Positions 53,426 to 62,799 of a stretch of 64,000 bases of DNA are shown here, in pieces. The position numbers were made by a program, and so were the translations under genes. Each line of letters begins with the position of its first letter. Positions within the stretch are counted from its first letter, which is position 1. Under the pieces are notes generated by a model, which was given only the letters and a program-made list of their open reading frames with translations, had not been told where the DNA came from and ran no database searches. The DNA is from Paenibacillus donghaensis (lineage in GTDB: Bacteria; Bacillota; Bacilli; Paenibacillales; Paenibacillaceae). The stretch is taken from contig NZ_CP021780.1 in the NCBI RefSeq assembly GCF_002192415.1, forward strand, positions 4,278,001 through 4,342,000. Reading direction: 5' to 3'.

Positions 53426-54716
53426 GTTCAATCATCCTTTTCGCTTCCTGCAGCAGGGATTGGTTGTCGTTTCGGATGTCGCCGCAGGCGGCCGCATGAA
53501 GCAGGCCGCTTAAGATCGCCCCGACCCACGGGCCGGGGCGTCTCTGCAATGCCTGCGCCAGCTCGCCACCGCTCACGGCGAGCTGCGCCAGCGTGGACAG
53601 CGGCATCTCCGCTGTCCAGCTCTGCGCCGCCACGCGCAGCGGCGGCGCATCCGGGGCAGCGGCGTCCCGCTCCGCCGCAGGCAGCGCCGCCAGCACGGTC
53701 AGCCAGCCTGCGGCGGCTTCCGTGCCATGGCGCAGCACGGCGGCGATCCAGCGCCGCCGCAGGGCCTCTGTGCCGCCGGGTTCCCCGGGCGGCACCTCCA
53801 GCAGCGCGGTCCACGCTTCGCGGACGCGCAGCACTCCGGCGACGGCGCTACGCGTCGCCCCCGGGAACGTCCATGCCCGCAGCAATCCGTCGGCCTCCTC
53901 GGCCGGGGTGCCCAGGGCATGGAGCAGCAGCGCCCACCGCAGATGGGCGCTCTGCAGTTCCCCGATCCCGGACACCCCGGCGGCGGCTGCCGCCAGGGTG
54001 CTTCCGGTCCAGGGGAACGGGGCTTTGCCGCGCGGCAGCAGCCCGCTGCGCGACAGCAGACCCAGGCCGCGCACAGGATGCGGCCCCTCCACGATGCGCT
54101 CCAGCTCCGCGCGCACGCGCTCTGCGGCAATATGCGCCAGCAGGTCACGCTGGCGCAGCAGCCCCCGCCACGTGTTCTTGGCGATGGCGAAATCCAGCAC
54201 TGCCGCGAAGCGCAGGCAGCGCAGCATCCTCAGCGCATCCTCCTCGAAGCGCTCGCGCGCGTCGCCTACGCAGCGGATGCGGCCGAGCTCCAAATCCCGC
54301 TCGCCGCCGAACGGGTCTACCAGCAGGCCATCCGGCCCGCAGCAGATCGCATTGATCGTGAAATCGCGGCGGCGCAGATCCTCCGTCACATCAGTAACAA
54401 AGCTCACCTGCTCCGGACGGCGATGATCGGCATACCCACTCTCGGTGCGGTAGGTGGTCACCTCAAACCCTTGGCCGTCCTCCAGCACCGTGACCGTACC
54501 ATGCGCAATCCCGGTGGGAATTACGCGGGGGAACAGCGCAGTCACTTCATCCGGGTGGGCGGAGGTTGTAATATCCATATCATGCACCGGCCTGCCCAGC
54601 AGCTCATCGCGAATGCATCCGCCTACCCAATAGGCTTCATGACCGCTGCGAATCAGTCCGGTGATCACCTTCTCTGCTGCCGCCGCCATGGCGGCAGGGG
54701 CCATTGTCCATTCCAT
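53412..54716 (-). CDS. cca: CCA tRNA nucleotidyltransferase
   Basis: Adds or repairs the 3' CCA of tRNAs. About 434 aa from ATG 54714-54716, preceded by AAGGAG. The catalytic head has YWVGGCIRDELLGRPVHDMDITTSA (metal aspartates in DMD), RRDFTINAI and DPFGGERDLELGRIRCVGD, then ERFEEDALRMLRCLRFAA (nucleotide selection region). The C-terminal part is Ala/Arg-rich and its DNA (about 53,500-54,270) is visibly richer in G+C than neighbouring genes. It lies between bshA and birA as in B. subtilis. Confidence 0.95.
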   Translation of the reverse strand: MEWTMAPAAMAAAAEKVITGLIRSGHEAYWVGGCIRDELLGRPVHDMDITTSAHPDEVTALFPRVIPTGIAHGTVTVLEDGQGFEVTTYRTESGYADHRRPEQVSFVTDVTEDLRRRDFTINAICCGPDGLLVDPFGGERDLELGRIRCVGDARERFEEDALRMLRCLRFAAVLDFAIAKNTWRGLLRQRDLLAHIAAERVRAELERIVEGPHPVRGLGLLSRSGLLPRGKAPFPWTGSTLAAAAAGVSGIGELQSAHLRWALLLHALGTPAEEADGLLRAWTFPGATRSAVAGVLRVREAWTALLEVPPGEPGGTEALRRRWIAAVLRHGTEAAAGWLTVLAALPAAERDAAAPDAPPLRVAAQSWTAEMPLSTLAQLAVSGGELAQALQRRPGPWVGAILSGLLHAAACGDIRNDNQSLLQEAKRMIEHEQL

Positions 54717-54726
54717 CCTGTACTCC

Positions 54727-55886
54727 TTACCCCCGGACGGCATCCATCCGGGTTACCTTGCGACCCAGCACACGGTAATAGATATCTTCATATTGATTGG
54801 TAATAACGTCCCTGCTGAAATCATTGCAGGAACGCTCCAGACAGGCTATGCGGAACCGTTCCGCCAGCTGATCGTCCGAGAGGATGCGGATCGCATAGTC
54901 CGCCATCGCAGCCGTATCGCCGATCGGAGCCAGGAATCCGGTCTTGCCATGCTGGATCAGCTCGGGAATCCCTCCGGTCTGAGAGCCAACCGTTGGCACA
55001 CCGCAAGCCATCGCTTCCAGGGCTACCAGACCGAAGCTCTCCTTCTCCGAAGGCAGCAGCAGCAGATCGGCCATCGAGATCACCTGGGCAATCTCGTCCT
55101 GCTTGCCGAGGAAGCGCACCTTGTCCTCCAGGCCCATCTCATTGATTTTGGCCTGGATCTTGGGCAGCTCGGGACCTTCACCCACCAGCAGAAGCCGGGA
55201 AGGCAGCTCCTTGCTGACCTTCGCAAAAATATCCACCACATCCTGCACCCGCTTCACCGGTCGGAAGTTGGAAATATGCATCAGGATCTTCTCATCCGGG
55301 TAGCGAAGTCCCCGCGCAGATTCGATACATCCCGGGGGTAATAGACGCGTTTGTCCACAAAATTGTATGTCAGATCAATATCCCTTGTAATATCAAGCGC
55401 TCTCCGCGTCTCGTTGATGAGATCCTGGGAGACTGCAGTCACCGCATCACTCTCATTTATGCCAAGCCGAATCAGGTCTTTGAGCGATTCATCCTGGCCC
55501 AGCACCGTAATATCAGTACCATGAAGTGTGGTGACGACCTTCATATCGTTGCCTAGCATTTGCTTAGCAAGGAATGCACACACCGCGTGAGGAACCGCAT
55601 AATGCACATGAAGCAGATCCAGGTCCTGCATTTTGGCCACCTGGGCCATCTTTGTTGCCAGTGCCAGATCATAAGGGGGATAGCGAAACACATAATAATC
55701 GTTGACCTCAACCTCATGGTAGAAAATGTTCTTCTGAAACGTCCCCAGCCGGAATGGGACACTGTGTGTTATAAAATGGACCTCATGGCCCTTTTCGGCC
55801 AGCAGCTTGCCCAATTCAGTCGCCACTACACCCGAACCGCCAAGAGACGGATAACAGGTAATGCCTATTTTTAACAACCGATCCAT
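54727..55886 (-). pseudogene. bshA: N-acetyl-alpha-D-glucosaminyl L-malate synthase, split by a frameshift
   Basis: BshA makes GlcNAc-malate, the first step of bacillithiol synthesis. The N-terminal half (55281-55886, [19 protein letters not shown] to about [12 protein letters not shown]) and the C-terminal half (54727-55281, MHISNFRPVKRVQDVVDIF onward, with EKESFGLVALEAMACGVPTVGS) join in different frames. Adding one C to the CCC run at 55298-55300 restores [16 protein letters not shown] and a full-length protein of about 386 aa. Both halves are otherwise intact, so this is a recent mutation or a sequencing error in a short homopolymer. bshB1 remains intact 348 nt away. Confidence 0.85.
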
Positions 55887-55922
55887 CGCCCTGTCTCCTT
55901 CTTTGACTGAATAGTATATAAC

Positions 55923-56228
55923 TTATATTAACCGCGCTGTTCCTGCAGGATCGCCTTTAAGAAGGTAATTACCGCCGTCTTCCAGCCAAATCGTATAATC
56001 CAGAGGCTGCCTCCGGCACCATGCAACAGAATAATTTTGGAGTGTTGCTCCTGCCACAGGCAGCCTGTCAATATGAATGTCCCCGCGCTCCCATGCCCAC
56101 CATTCTTCCGAGGGCAGACGGTCTGCGGTCAGCCGAATCTCTTCGGGGAAAAATCTCTGAACCTTCTGCCAATAGAGTACAGACTCATTATACGATAACT
56201 TGGAGCGCCGAGAAGAGGAAGATGACAT
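55923..56228 (-). CDS. Small protein of unknown function between bshB1 and bshA (101 aa)
   Basis: I do not recognise this protein. It is 101 residues, Ser/Arg-rich at the N-terminus (MSSSSSRRSK), Trp-rich (YWQKV, EEWWAWERGD, IWLEDGG), soluble, with one cysteine. Its ATG is 5 nt past the bshB1 stop, with AGGAAG inside bshB1, so it is likely co-transcribed with the bacillithiol genes. The second half (DYTIWLEDGGNYLLKGDPAG) could be a small beta-sheet domain. Role unknown. Confidence 0.75.
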   Translation of the reverse strand: MSSSSSRRSKLSYNESVLYWQKVQRFFPEEIRLTADRLPSEEWWAWERGDIHIDRLPVAGATLQNYSVAWCRRQPLDYTIWLEDGGNYLLKGDPAGTARLI

Positions 56229-56233
56229 TCAGC

Positions 56234-56947
56234 TCACTTCTTCCTGGCAGTACCGGTTACAAACAGATCCACAGTGTGCGGGATCTTGGTTGCAAACGCC
56301 TCTGCATACGGAATGAGCCTCCGTTGCCCCAGCAGCATGTCCCTGGCACGGACCCGTTCTATATACCCTTCGTTCAAGGGCGTAGACACTGTATCCTCGC
56401 CGTCAATCTTCTGAAACTGTGAAATATAGCAGGACAAAGCCTGCTCCTTAAGCGCGTACTCCCCTGTCACATCGACAAGCAAATCGGTCCGGCCCGTATC
56501 ATTAATGAAATAAAAATACAGCTGCGGAGCCGGTACCGCTAGCTTGTCCGGCATATATTTGCGCAGCTTGGCATTAAAAACCGCTTCCTCCACCAGCTTG
56601 CTGCAGGCCATATGATCCGGGTGACGGTCCTCCCAGTAGGGCGCGAACACAATATCCGGCGCGAAGCGGCGGATCTCTGCCGTCACGGCAGCTATCTGTT
56701 CAGGACTTCCATTAAGTCCGCGATCAGGCAGTCCCAGATTGGTACGAACCGCCGCTCCGAGAATATCCGCAGCCTGTTGCGCTTCCTCTTTGCGCCGTTC
56801 CACTGTGCCGTTGGAGGACATCTCTGCAGCGGTCAGATCGCATAAACCCACTTTAAGTCCTGCTGCGGTATGTTTGGCAATCGTCCCGGCCATGCCGATC
56901 TCGGCATCGTCCGCATGGGCGCCGAAGACCAGAATATCCAGCTTCAT
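56234..56947 (-). CDS. bshB1: Bacillithiol biosynthesis deacetylase BshB1
   Basis: Zinc deacetylase that removes acetyl from GlcNAc-malate in bacillithiol synthesis. The 237-aa protein has the LmbE/PIG-L motifs [18 protein letters not shown] (zinc and catalytic Asp), [23 protein letters not shown] (zinc His) and family residues [18 protein letters not shown] and NLGLPDRGL. It overlaps the mgsA end by 4 nt. Its substrate maker bshA is frameshifted in this sequence. Confidence 0.95.
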   Translation of the reverse strand: MKLDILVFGAHADDAEIGMAGTIAKHTAAGLKVGLCDLTAAEMSSNGTVERRKEEAQQAADILGAAVRTNLGLPDRGLNGSPEQIAAVTAEIRRFAPDIVFAPYWEDRHPDHMACSKLVEEAVFNAKLRKYMPDKLAVPAPQLYFYFINDTGRTDLLVDVTGEYALKEQALSCYISQFQKIDGEDTVSTPLNEGYIERVRARDMLLGQRRLIPYAEAFATKIPHTVDLFVTGTARKK

Positions 56948-57366
56948 TCGTCCACACCCGGCTTGTACTTATGTACCAGGTCGCGCCAGGCGAAATCGCC
57001 GCGGTCAATCGCCTTGACGAGAATTTCGGCGGTGGCAATATTGGTGGCTACCGGAATGCCATATACATCGCACAAGCGTAGCAGTGCCGTAATATCCGGT
57101 TCATGCGGCTGAGCCATGAGCGGATCACGCAGGAACACAATCAAGTCCAACTCGTCGGTCGCCACCATGGAGCCGATCTGCTGATCCCCGCCCAACGGTC
57201 CAGACATATAACGGTGAATCGACAGCTTGGTTGCCTCCATAATCCGAAGTCCGGTCGTGCCGGTGGAATACAGCTGGTGCCCATGGAATACATGCTCATA
57301 GGCTGTAACAAAATTAACCATTTCTTCTTTTTTGCGGTCATGTGCAATAAAAGCAATCTTCATCAT
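56944..57366 (-). CDS. mgsA: Methylglyoxal synthase
   Basis: Converts dihydroxyacetone phosphate to methylglyoxal, relieving phosphate stress. The 140-aa protein has [15 protein letters not shown], the phosphate-binding [11 protein letters not shown] and the catalytic [29 protein letters not shown]. It lies between dapB and bshB1 as in B. subtilis; bacillithiol is used to detoxify methylglyoxal, which makes the pairing sensible. It starts 17 nt after dapB. Confidence 0.97.
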   Translation of the reverse strand: MMKIAFIAHDRKKEEMVNFVTAYEHVFHGHQLYSTGTTGLRIMEATKLSIHRYMSGPLGGDQQIGSMVATDELDLIVFLRDPLMAQPHEPDITALLRLCDVYGIPVATNIATAEILVKAIDRGDFAWRDLVHKYKPGVDE

Positions 57367-57383
57367 GTTCTTCGCTCTCCCGT

Positions 57384-58187
57384 CTACTCTATAAAATGCT
57401 CAAAACCATACACCAGGCCGGTGTATTGCATAACCTTCTGAATCCCAATTTTGACCCCAGGCATATATCCTGCACGCTCATAGGAATCATGGCGGATCTT
57501 CAAGCTCTGGCCGTAGCCGCCAAAAATAACTTCCTCCTGGGCAAAGATACCAGGCAGACGCACACTGTGAATGCGGAAGCCATTGTAATAACCGCCCCGC
57601 GCGCCTTCAATGGTTTCTTCTTCCTTCGGGTTGCCTTGGCGCAGCTCGCTGCGCATCTCCGAAATCATCTCCGCGGTCTTGATTGCGGTTCCCGAAGGGG
57701 CATCCAGCTTCTGGTCGCCATGATATTCGATAATCTCCAGATGAGGGAAATACTTCGAAGCCTGAGCTGCAAATTTCATCATTAGAATAGCCCCAATCGA
57801 GAAGTTAGGCGCGATTAGCCCGCCGATTCCCCGTTCCTGGCATTGCTTGTCCAACTCGCTGATCTGCTCCGGCGTAAAACCAGTAGTCCCGATGACAGGG
57901 CGCACCCCGTATTTGATAGCCAGTACCGTATTATCGTAAACCGATTGCGGAGTGGTGAAATCAACCAGGACATCGCCATCGCCTGAAGCGAGGGCAGCCT
58001 CCAGATCTGCGGTAACCGCAATCCCGGCTTCTTCGAGGCCAACAAGCCGGCCGGCATCCATATCCTTGGCAGAACGGTCTATGGCTGCCACCAGCTCCAG
58101 CTCTTGATCTTCAAGAACCAGCTTCACAACTTCTTTGCCCATTCTTCCGCCTGCACCGGACACAATAACCCTGATTCTTTTACTCAT
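57384..58187 (-). CDS. dapB: 4-hydroxy-tetrahydrodipicolinate reductase
   Basis: Second step of the diaminopimelate/lysine branch, also feeding spore dipicolinate. The 267-aa protein has the Rossmann motif [39 protein letters not shown] and the substrate-binding signature [25 protein letters not shown]. Its start is 33 nt after the TPR gene, in the same direction. Confidence 0.98.
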   Translation of the reverse strand: MSKRIRVIVSGAGGRMGKEVVKLVLEDQELELVAAIDRSAKDMDAGRLVGLEEAGIAVTADLEAALASGDGDVLVDFTTPQSVYDNTVLAIKYGVRPVIGTTGFTPEQISELDKQCQERGIGGLIAPNFSIGAILMMKFAAQASKYFPHLEIIEYHGDQKLDAPSGTAIKTAEMISEMRSELRQGNPKEEETIEGARGGYYNGFRIHSVRLPGIFAQEEVIFGGYGQSLKIRHDSYERAGYMPGVKIGIQKVMQYTGLVYGFEHFIE

Positions 58188-58220
58188 TTGAATTCAGCCT
58201 CGCTTTCACTGGTTGTGTAG

Positions 58221-58742
58221 TTACTGCATGTAGTTTTGCAATGATTTCTGGAGTTCCTTCATTAACTGGTGCAGTCCAGAATCGTCCGGATGCAGGGACA
58301 TCACCTCTTTAAGCACAGAGATGGCTTCCAGATGCTCATTCAGGCGGCTATGCGCGATTGCCAGCCAGACATAGGCATCTCCATATAAAGGGTCAAGCGA
58401 TATCGCTTCTTTCAATAGAGTAACCGGATGATACGGATTGCGCCCGCCTTCCGCTTCGTCCTCCAGCAGCCGCTTCGCCGCCTGCACCAGCATTAGCGCC
58501 TGAAGATGCTGCAGATGCAGCTTATATTCAGGTTTGGTTCCATCCAGCTTCACTGCCGCGCGGGCATGAAGTGCCGCTTTATCCAGCATGCCGCTACGGG
58601 CATAGGTAATGGAGCAGCGGTATCTGACCTCGGCGTCGCCCGGACTGGCGGCAATGGCTGCCTCGAAGCAGACAATGGCCTCGGCGAAGTCACTGCGCAG
58701 GATTGACCGGTAAGCTTCTTTTACATAATCCTTCTCATTCAT
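58221..58742 (-). CDS. Tetratricopeptide-repeat protein of unknown function
   Basis: About 173 aa from ATG 58740-58742, preceded by TGAGGATGG; the frame runs on to 58826 without support. It consists of TPR helical pairs (YRSILRSDFAEAIVCFEAAIAASPGDAEVRYRCSITYARSG, AALHARAAVKLDGTKPEYKLHL, LKEAISLDPLYGDAYVWLAIAHSRLNEHLEAISVL). It is cytoplasmic, with no other domain. It sits between the MazG-like gene and dapB in one minus-strand unit. Partner unknown. Confidence 0.87.
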   Translation of the reverse strand: MNEKDYVKEAYRSILRSDFAEAIVCFEAAIAASPGDAEVRYRCSITYARSGMLDKAALHARAAVKLDGTKPEYKLHLQHLQALMLVQAAKRLLEDEAEGGRNPYHPVTLLKEAISLDPLYGDAYVWLAIAHSRLNEHLEAISVLKEVMSLHPDDSGLHQLMKELQKSLQNYMQ

Positions 58743-58801
58743 ATACACACCATCCTCACGGCTAAAACCCGTTCGTTTGGTACAGCATATGATATAGAAG
58801 C

Positions 58802-59131
58802 CTAATCTGTGTCTTTCTTCGTCCAACGCTCGGCGTCCCTGGTGCCAAACTTATGCATCACCTTGTTATGCGCTTCCGTCAGGTCAATGCCAAGCGAATT
58901 GGCAAAACAAATGGTGATAAACAGAATATCGCCCAGTTCAAGCTCAATGGAATTGTCGGCTTCATCCGCTTTCTTCGGCTTCTCGCCGAACTGGTGGTTG
59001 ACTTCACGCGCCAGCTCCCCGACTTCCTCGGACATGCGGGCCATCATGGACAGCGGACTGAAATATCCTTCCTTGAACTGCGATATATAAGCATCTACTT
59101 CGCGCTGAATGTCACTAAGGCTTTTATCCAT
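58802..59131 (-). CDS. MazG-like nucleotide pyrophosphohydrolase (YpjD-like)
   Basis: Small MazG-family protein expected to hydrolyse a nucleoside triphosphate to monophosphate and pyrophosphate. About 109 aa from ATG 59129-59131, matching B. subtilis YpjD; a TTG at 59155 is also in frame, and the AGGGGG near it leaves the start slightly uncertain. Metal-binding motif EEVGELAREVNHQFGEKPKK, then ELGDILFITICFANSLGIDLTEAHNKVMHKFGTRD. Located next to dapB and ypjC as in Bacillus. Confidence 0.92.
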   Translation of the reverse strand: MDKSLSDIQREVDAYISQFKEGYFSPLSMMARMSEEVGELAREVNHQFGEKPKKADEADNSIELELGDILFITICFANSLGIDLTEAHNKVMHKFGTRDAERWTKKDTD

Positions 59132-59233
59132 AAAATGTTTGTTCGCCCCCTGCAAGTTCTTGCCTTCTGTTTGCCCCTATGTTATCGTAAAGACGTTTTG
59201 AAGACAAATCTTTTTTGAATTTGAGGGATTTCT

Positions 59234-60103
59234 ATGAATTCATCCAAAATGATATCCATTGGCAAAAGCGCTGCCCCCATTATGCTCGGCACCGCAGTAT
59301 ACGCGTTTGGGTTGCTGTATTTCATTATTCCCAACCAACTAATGGAAGGCGGAGTAACCGGGATTACGCTGCTGCTTAATTATGCGCTTAACATTCCTGT
59401 CTTCCTGACCACCCTGCTGCTGAATCTGCCGCTCTTCTGGCTGGGCTGGAAGGTGCTTGGCGCTGGGCAGATTGCTTATACTGGCATAGGGATCGGCAGT
59501 CTGACCTTTTTTCTCTGGCTGTTCGAGCGGATGATCGCTGCCGGCTGGATCGTGCCTTTTACCACGGAGCATGATTTCATCCTGGCTGCTCTTTATGCCG
59601 GAGTCACGCTGGGACTGGGGTTGGGTATCGTCTTCCGCTTCGGGGGAACCACCGGAGGGGTCGATATTGTCGCCCGCATCCTGGGCCGGAAATTTGGCTG
59701 GAGCATGGGCCAGATTATTCTGGCTGTCGACGTCATTATTATCGGTGCATCGCTGTTTTATATCCCCAGGGAGAAAATATTGTATACACTCGTTGCCGTA
59801 TTTATTGCCTCACGGGTAATCGACTTTATCCAGGAGGGGGCTTATGCCGCCAAAGCCTTTACGATTATCAGCGACGCCTCTCCGCAGATTGCCGACCTGA
59901 TCACGGCCGAGATGGACCGGGGCGTGACGCTTATCCCAGCCATCGGCGCTTATTCCAAACAAGCCAAGCATATGGTCTATTGTGTCGTATCCCGTTCGGA
60001 GATCCGCCGGCTCAGCCTGCTGGTCAAATCGATCGATCCCCAGGCCTTCGTCATTATCAGTGACGTACATGACGTGCATGGTGAAGGCTTCCGGCAGACC
60101 TGA
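59234..60103 (+). CDS. ypjC: YitT-family membrane protein (YpjC)
   Basis: Integral membrane protein, 289 aa, with five or six membrane segments in the first 210 residues (YitT/DUF161) and a C-terminal soluble DUF2179 domain (about 215-285, KAFTIISDASPQIADLITAEMDRGVTLIPAIGAYSKQAKHMVYCVV). The signature GGVTGITLLLNY is near the start. Function of the family is not settled. It is the only plus-strand gene in the 42-64 kb block and ends at a bidirectional terminator. Confidence 0.92.
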   Translation: MNSSKMISIGKSAAPIMLGTAVYAFGLLYFIIPNQLMEGGVTGITLLLNYALNIPVFLTTLLLNLPLFWLGWKVLGAGQIAYTGIGIGSLTFFLWLFERMIAAGWIVPFTTEHDFILAALYAGVTLGLGLGIVFRFGGTTGGVDIVARILGRKFGWSMGQIILAVDVIIIGASLFYIPREKILYTLVAVFIASRVIDFIQEGAYAAKAFTIISDASPQIADLITAEMDRGVTLIPAIGAYSKQAKHMVYCVVSRSEIRRLSLLVKSIDPQAFVIISDVHDVHGEGFRQT

Positions 60104-60147
60104 GGGCTGCCTTTCGCATTAGTAAACTACATAACTCCCGATAACGC

Positions 60148-60187
60148 AAAAAGAGTGCGACTGATCATCAGCCTGCACCCTTTTCTG
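60148..60187. terminator. Bidirectional terminator between ypjC and ypjB
   Basis: AAAAAGAGTGC and GCACCCTTTT form a stem with A and T tracts on either side, placed between two converging genes. Confidence 0.75.
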
Positions 60188-60224
60188 CATTCGCCCCTAG
60201 CGAAGCAGCGGTTATGCCGCCTGT

Positions 60225-61088
60225 CTATACCGTCTTCCATTCTGAGTTCTCACCACGGTATTTGCGGAAGCCCGTGTACACCAGCGCGCTTATAATGAAG
60301 CCTGCCGCCAGCAGCCCCCAGATTCCATAGGACTGCGGAGAGAGCGGCAGCGACAGGGCCGGCTCATCCTTTTCCTTGCCGAACATGACCCTCGCCGCCT
60401 CCTGGCCGTACGAGACAATCTCCAGCAGCCGGGTCCGGTCCGGCTTATGGGCGGCAGCCGGAACTCCGGCAGCATAGGAGAGCCAGGTATCGAAGGCGCT
60501 TACCACCTCGGGTTTGCTCGAAATAATCACTGCAGGCCGGATATTGTCATATCGGCTCTGCAGCCGTTCCAGCGCCGCCTTCCAGCCCTCCTGATCACCC
60601 GCTGCCGCGCTCTGCTCCATCTTGCCCAGATCCTCACGCACCAGCTTGTAATATTGCTGCCACATCGGCTGCCCCGGATGATTCAGGCTGTTGGCCGCCA
60701 GCCGCAGCTTAGCTGCAGCCGCCTCCGAGCGCTCCTTGGAGAACTGGACGCTGGCCACCTCAGCCTTCAGATCCATAATTACGGCTGACAACGCATGAAT
60801 GCCCTCCACAGACGTCATTCCCTCGAACGAGGAAGAGACGACAATCTGTGAGATCTTGTCGCTCTCCTGCCTGATCTTGGCCAGGTCGCCTGCCAGCACA
60901 TAATCATACAGTGCTTCAGCCGCCTGCTCCAAGCGCTGAGCCCCGCTGCTGCCTCCGATCACCGCCGGTTCACTTCCGGAAGCTGCGGCTTCTGCATCTT
61001 GCGAAACAGAGGCCGCAGCATGGCCCGTACCGGCCAGCAGCCAGAGAAGCAGCAGCCCCATCCACCAATAAGTTCTCCTGCCCGGCAT
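60225..61088 (-). CDS. ypjB: Sporulation protein YpjB
   Basis: Exported membrane-anchored protein, 287 aa: signal segment TYWWMGLLLLWLLAGTGHAAAS, a helical extracellular domain (about 40-245) and a C-terminal membrane segment (YGIWGLLAAGFIISALVYTGF) with a short basic tail. It matches the YpjB family by layout and by position between ypjA and ypjC/dapB. In B. subtilis ypjB is linked to sporulation; molecular role unknown. Confidence 0.88.
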   Translation of the reverse strand: MPGRRTYWWMGLLLLWLLAGTGHAAASVSQDAEAAASGSEPAVIGGSSGAQRLEQAAEALYDYVLAGDLAKIRQESDKISQIVVSSSFEGMTSVEGIHALSAVIMDLKAEVASVQFSKERSEAAAAKLRLAANSLNHPGQPMWQQYYKLVREDLGKMEQSAAAGDQEGWKAALERLQSRYDNIRPAVIISSKPEVVSAFDTWLSYAAGVPAAAHKPDRTRLLEIVSYGQEAARVMFGKEKDEPALSLPLSPQSYGIWGLLAAGFIISALVYTGFRKYRGENSEWKTV

Positions 61089-61143
61089 GAGACATCCCCT
61101 CCTACCTTAAATCTATGGCGGGGGGACAAGGGATAGAACCTGC

Positions 61144-61794
61144 CTAAGGCCTGCTGCTCCGGTAAGGCAGCCGCGAATGAACCGGCTTGTATCTGCCGCT
61201 GAACACCCAGGCCAGCCCGGTGCTGAAGGCTGTAAGTAGAAGAGTCAAATATTGCACCTGTACCACGTCGTCATCCAGCACACCGGGCAGCCAAGGATAG
61301 ACGCCGAAGGAGTAATCGATAAAATCATTGGCTAAGGTCCAGAACAGGGCCAGCGGCAGCATTCTGCGGTAAGCGAAGAAACGTGCGTACAGCAACGCCT
61401 CGACCGCCATCCCCGTATGGGAGACGACCAGCATCCAATCCTTCCAGTTCAGCACATCTCCCTGGGCAGCGCCGGCAAAAATAATACCCACCGCCCAGAT
61501 CCCGTATTTGACAGAGGTGAGCACAGCCAGCGCTTCGACCAGCTCACGGATCACCGTTCCTGCAATACTCTTCGGCGGATAGAGCAGCAGCAGCAGCGCC
61601 AGAGTAAAGAACAGGCTTGCCGTTGGACTATCCGGAACAAAAGGCAGCAGCCAGAGCGGAGAGCTGGCCGCCGTTGCCTCCATCTGATCGCCGTACCATA
61701 TATAGCCATAGATGGTGCCGAGGAGATTGACGATAAACAACAGCCAAATGATTCCCCGGTTTTTAAACAGTTTCTCAAACCAATGAACTGCCAT
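61144..61794 (-). CDS. ypjA: DUF1405 membrane protein YpjA
   Basis: Integral membrane protein of 216 aa with about six membrane segments and no large soluble domain. N-terminal WFEKLFKNRGIIWLLFIVNLLGTIYGYIWYGDQM and the polar motif FWTLANDFIDYSFGVYPWLP are characteristic of the DUF1405/YpjA family. It lies between qcrC and ypjB as in B. subtilis. Function unknown; the neighbourhood suggests a link to respiration or sporulation. Confidence 0.9.
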   Translation of the reverse strand: MAVHWFEKLFKNRGIIWLLFIVNLLGTIYGYIWYGDQMEATAASSPLWLLPFVPDSPTASLFFTLALLLLLYPPKSIAGTVIRELVEALAVLTSVKYGIWAVGIIFAGAAQGDVLNWKDWMLVVSHTGMAVEALLYARFFAYRRMLPLALFWTLANDFIDYSFGVYPWLPGVLDDDVVQVQYLTLLLTAFSTGLAWVFSGRYKPVHSRLPYRSSRP

Positions 61795-61842
61795 TTCTTA
61801 ATTTTGACCTCCCGAATTTGCAGGCTTGTCCTGCGCACAGGC

Positions 61843-61872
61843 AAAAACCTGACCGCAGGCACGATCAGGTTT
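61843..61872 (-). terminator. Terminator after qcrC
   Basis: On the minus strand AAACCTGA pairs with TCAGGTTT and is followed by a T run. It lies 15 nt after the qcrC stop and closes qcrABC before ypjA. Confidence 0.88.
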
Positions 61873-61886
61873 GCGTTAACATCATT

Positions 61887-62768
61887 TTACTGTTGACTTT
61901 TTTGTTTGGCAAGCCAGCCTGCAAGACTGTCGATGTCCTGCTCTGTGAGACCCGCGCCCAGGGCCGTCTCCTGCATAGGGGGCATCTGTCCCTGCCCCTC
62001 TTTAATTATAGTAAGAATGGCCGCCTTGTCATGGGTATCACCCACACCGCGCAGCGAAGGAGCACCTCCGGCTCCTTTCATATCGGCAGCATGGCAGGCG
62101 ATGCAGGTCGCCTGCTTGAACAGTGCCATCGCCGGATCATCCTTATCAACAATGGCAATTTCTTTGGTCTGTATAGCACTGGTAGTGGGCAAACCCTTGG
62201 CACGTTTCTCCGCCGCCTGCTCCTCACGCTGCACATCCTCCGGAATCTGGTTGGTCTCGGCCATTTCATGCTTGTATTCCGTCCAGGCAGTGTTGGTCAG
62301 ATACACAATGGCCGCCAGTGACAGGAACATCAGCGAGGAGGCAATGGGCCTGCGGTAGAAGCGGCGTTCTTTGCCCGTATCGAGGAAGGGGGCAAGCAGC
62401 AGCGCTCCGAAAGCGACACCGGTTACGCCAAGTGTGCCGAGCACGATATAATCACCAGAAGCATACGGGAGCTTCAGGTATTGGTAGAGAAACAGAAAAT
62501 ACCAGTCCGGAATAGGAATGACCGTGGCACTGGGATTAGCCGGGAATCCGAGCGGAGCCGCTTCGGAAATCGTCAGCACCAGGATTCCAACCAGCACAAC
62601 TACACCGACCATCCACTCTTTTAATAGAAAGTTGGGGATAAAAGCCTCCGATTTGCCGGGATACGCCGAATAATCGGGCGGTGAGATAAAGCCGCTGCCC
62701 CGGCGGACCCTGGAGTCCCCGACATAGACGATTTTTTCCTTGGAGTTATCTCCCTTTCCATGCGCCAT
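61887..62768 (-). CDS. qcrC: Menaquinol:cytochrome c reductase, cytochrome b/c subunit
   Basis: Third subunit of the bc-type respiratory complex. The 293-aa protein joins a subunit IV-like part with three membrane segments (WMVGVVVLVGILVLTISEAAPLG, YIVLGTLGVTGVAFGALLLAPFL, ASSLMFLSLAAIVYLT) to a C-terminal cytochrome c domain with the haem motif CIACH and a distal Met in QMPPMQE. GGAGGAGG precedes the ATG. It lies 31 nt after qcrB. This fusion is typical of Bacillales. Confidence 0.97.
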   Translation of the reverse strand: MAHGKGDNSKEKIVYVGDSRVRRGSGFISPPDYSAYPGKSEAFIPNFLLKEWMVGVVVLVGILVLTISEAAPLGFPANPSATVIPIPDWYFLFLYQYLKLPYASGDYIVLGTLGVTGVAFGALLLAPFLDTGKERRFYRRPIASSLMFLSLAAIVYLTNTAWTEYKHEMAETNQIPEDVQREEQAAEKRAKGLPTTSAIQTKEIAIVDKDDPAMALFKQATCIACHAADMKGAGGAPSLRGVGDTHDKAAILTIIKEGQGQMPPMQETALGAGLTEQDIDSLAGWLAKQKSQQ

Positions 62769-62799
62769 CCGATTTCCTCCTCCTTCGCCTGAGCCCTGT

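Noticed and set aside
53727..54803. Long plus-strand frames opposite cca (358 aa and others)
   Set aside because: High G+C makes several frames open; cca on the minus strand carries all catalytic motifs.
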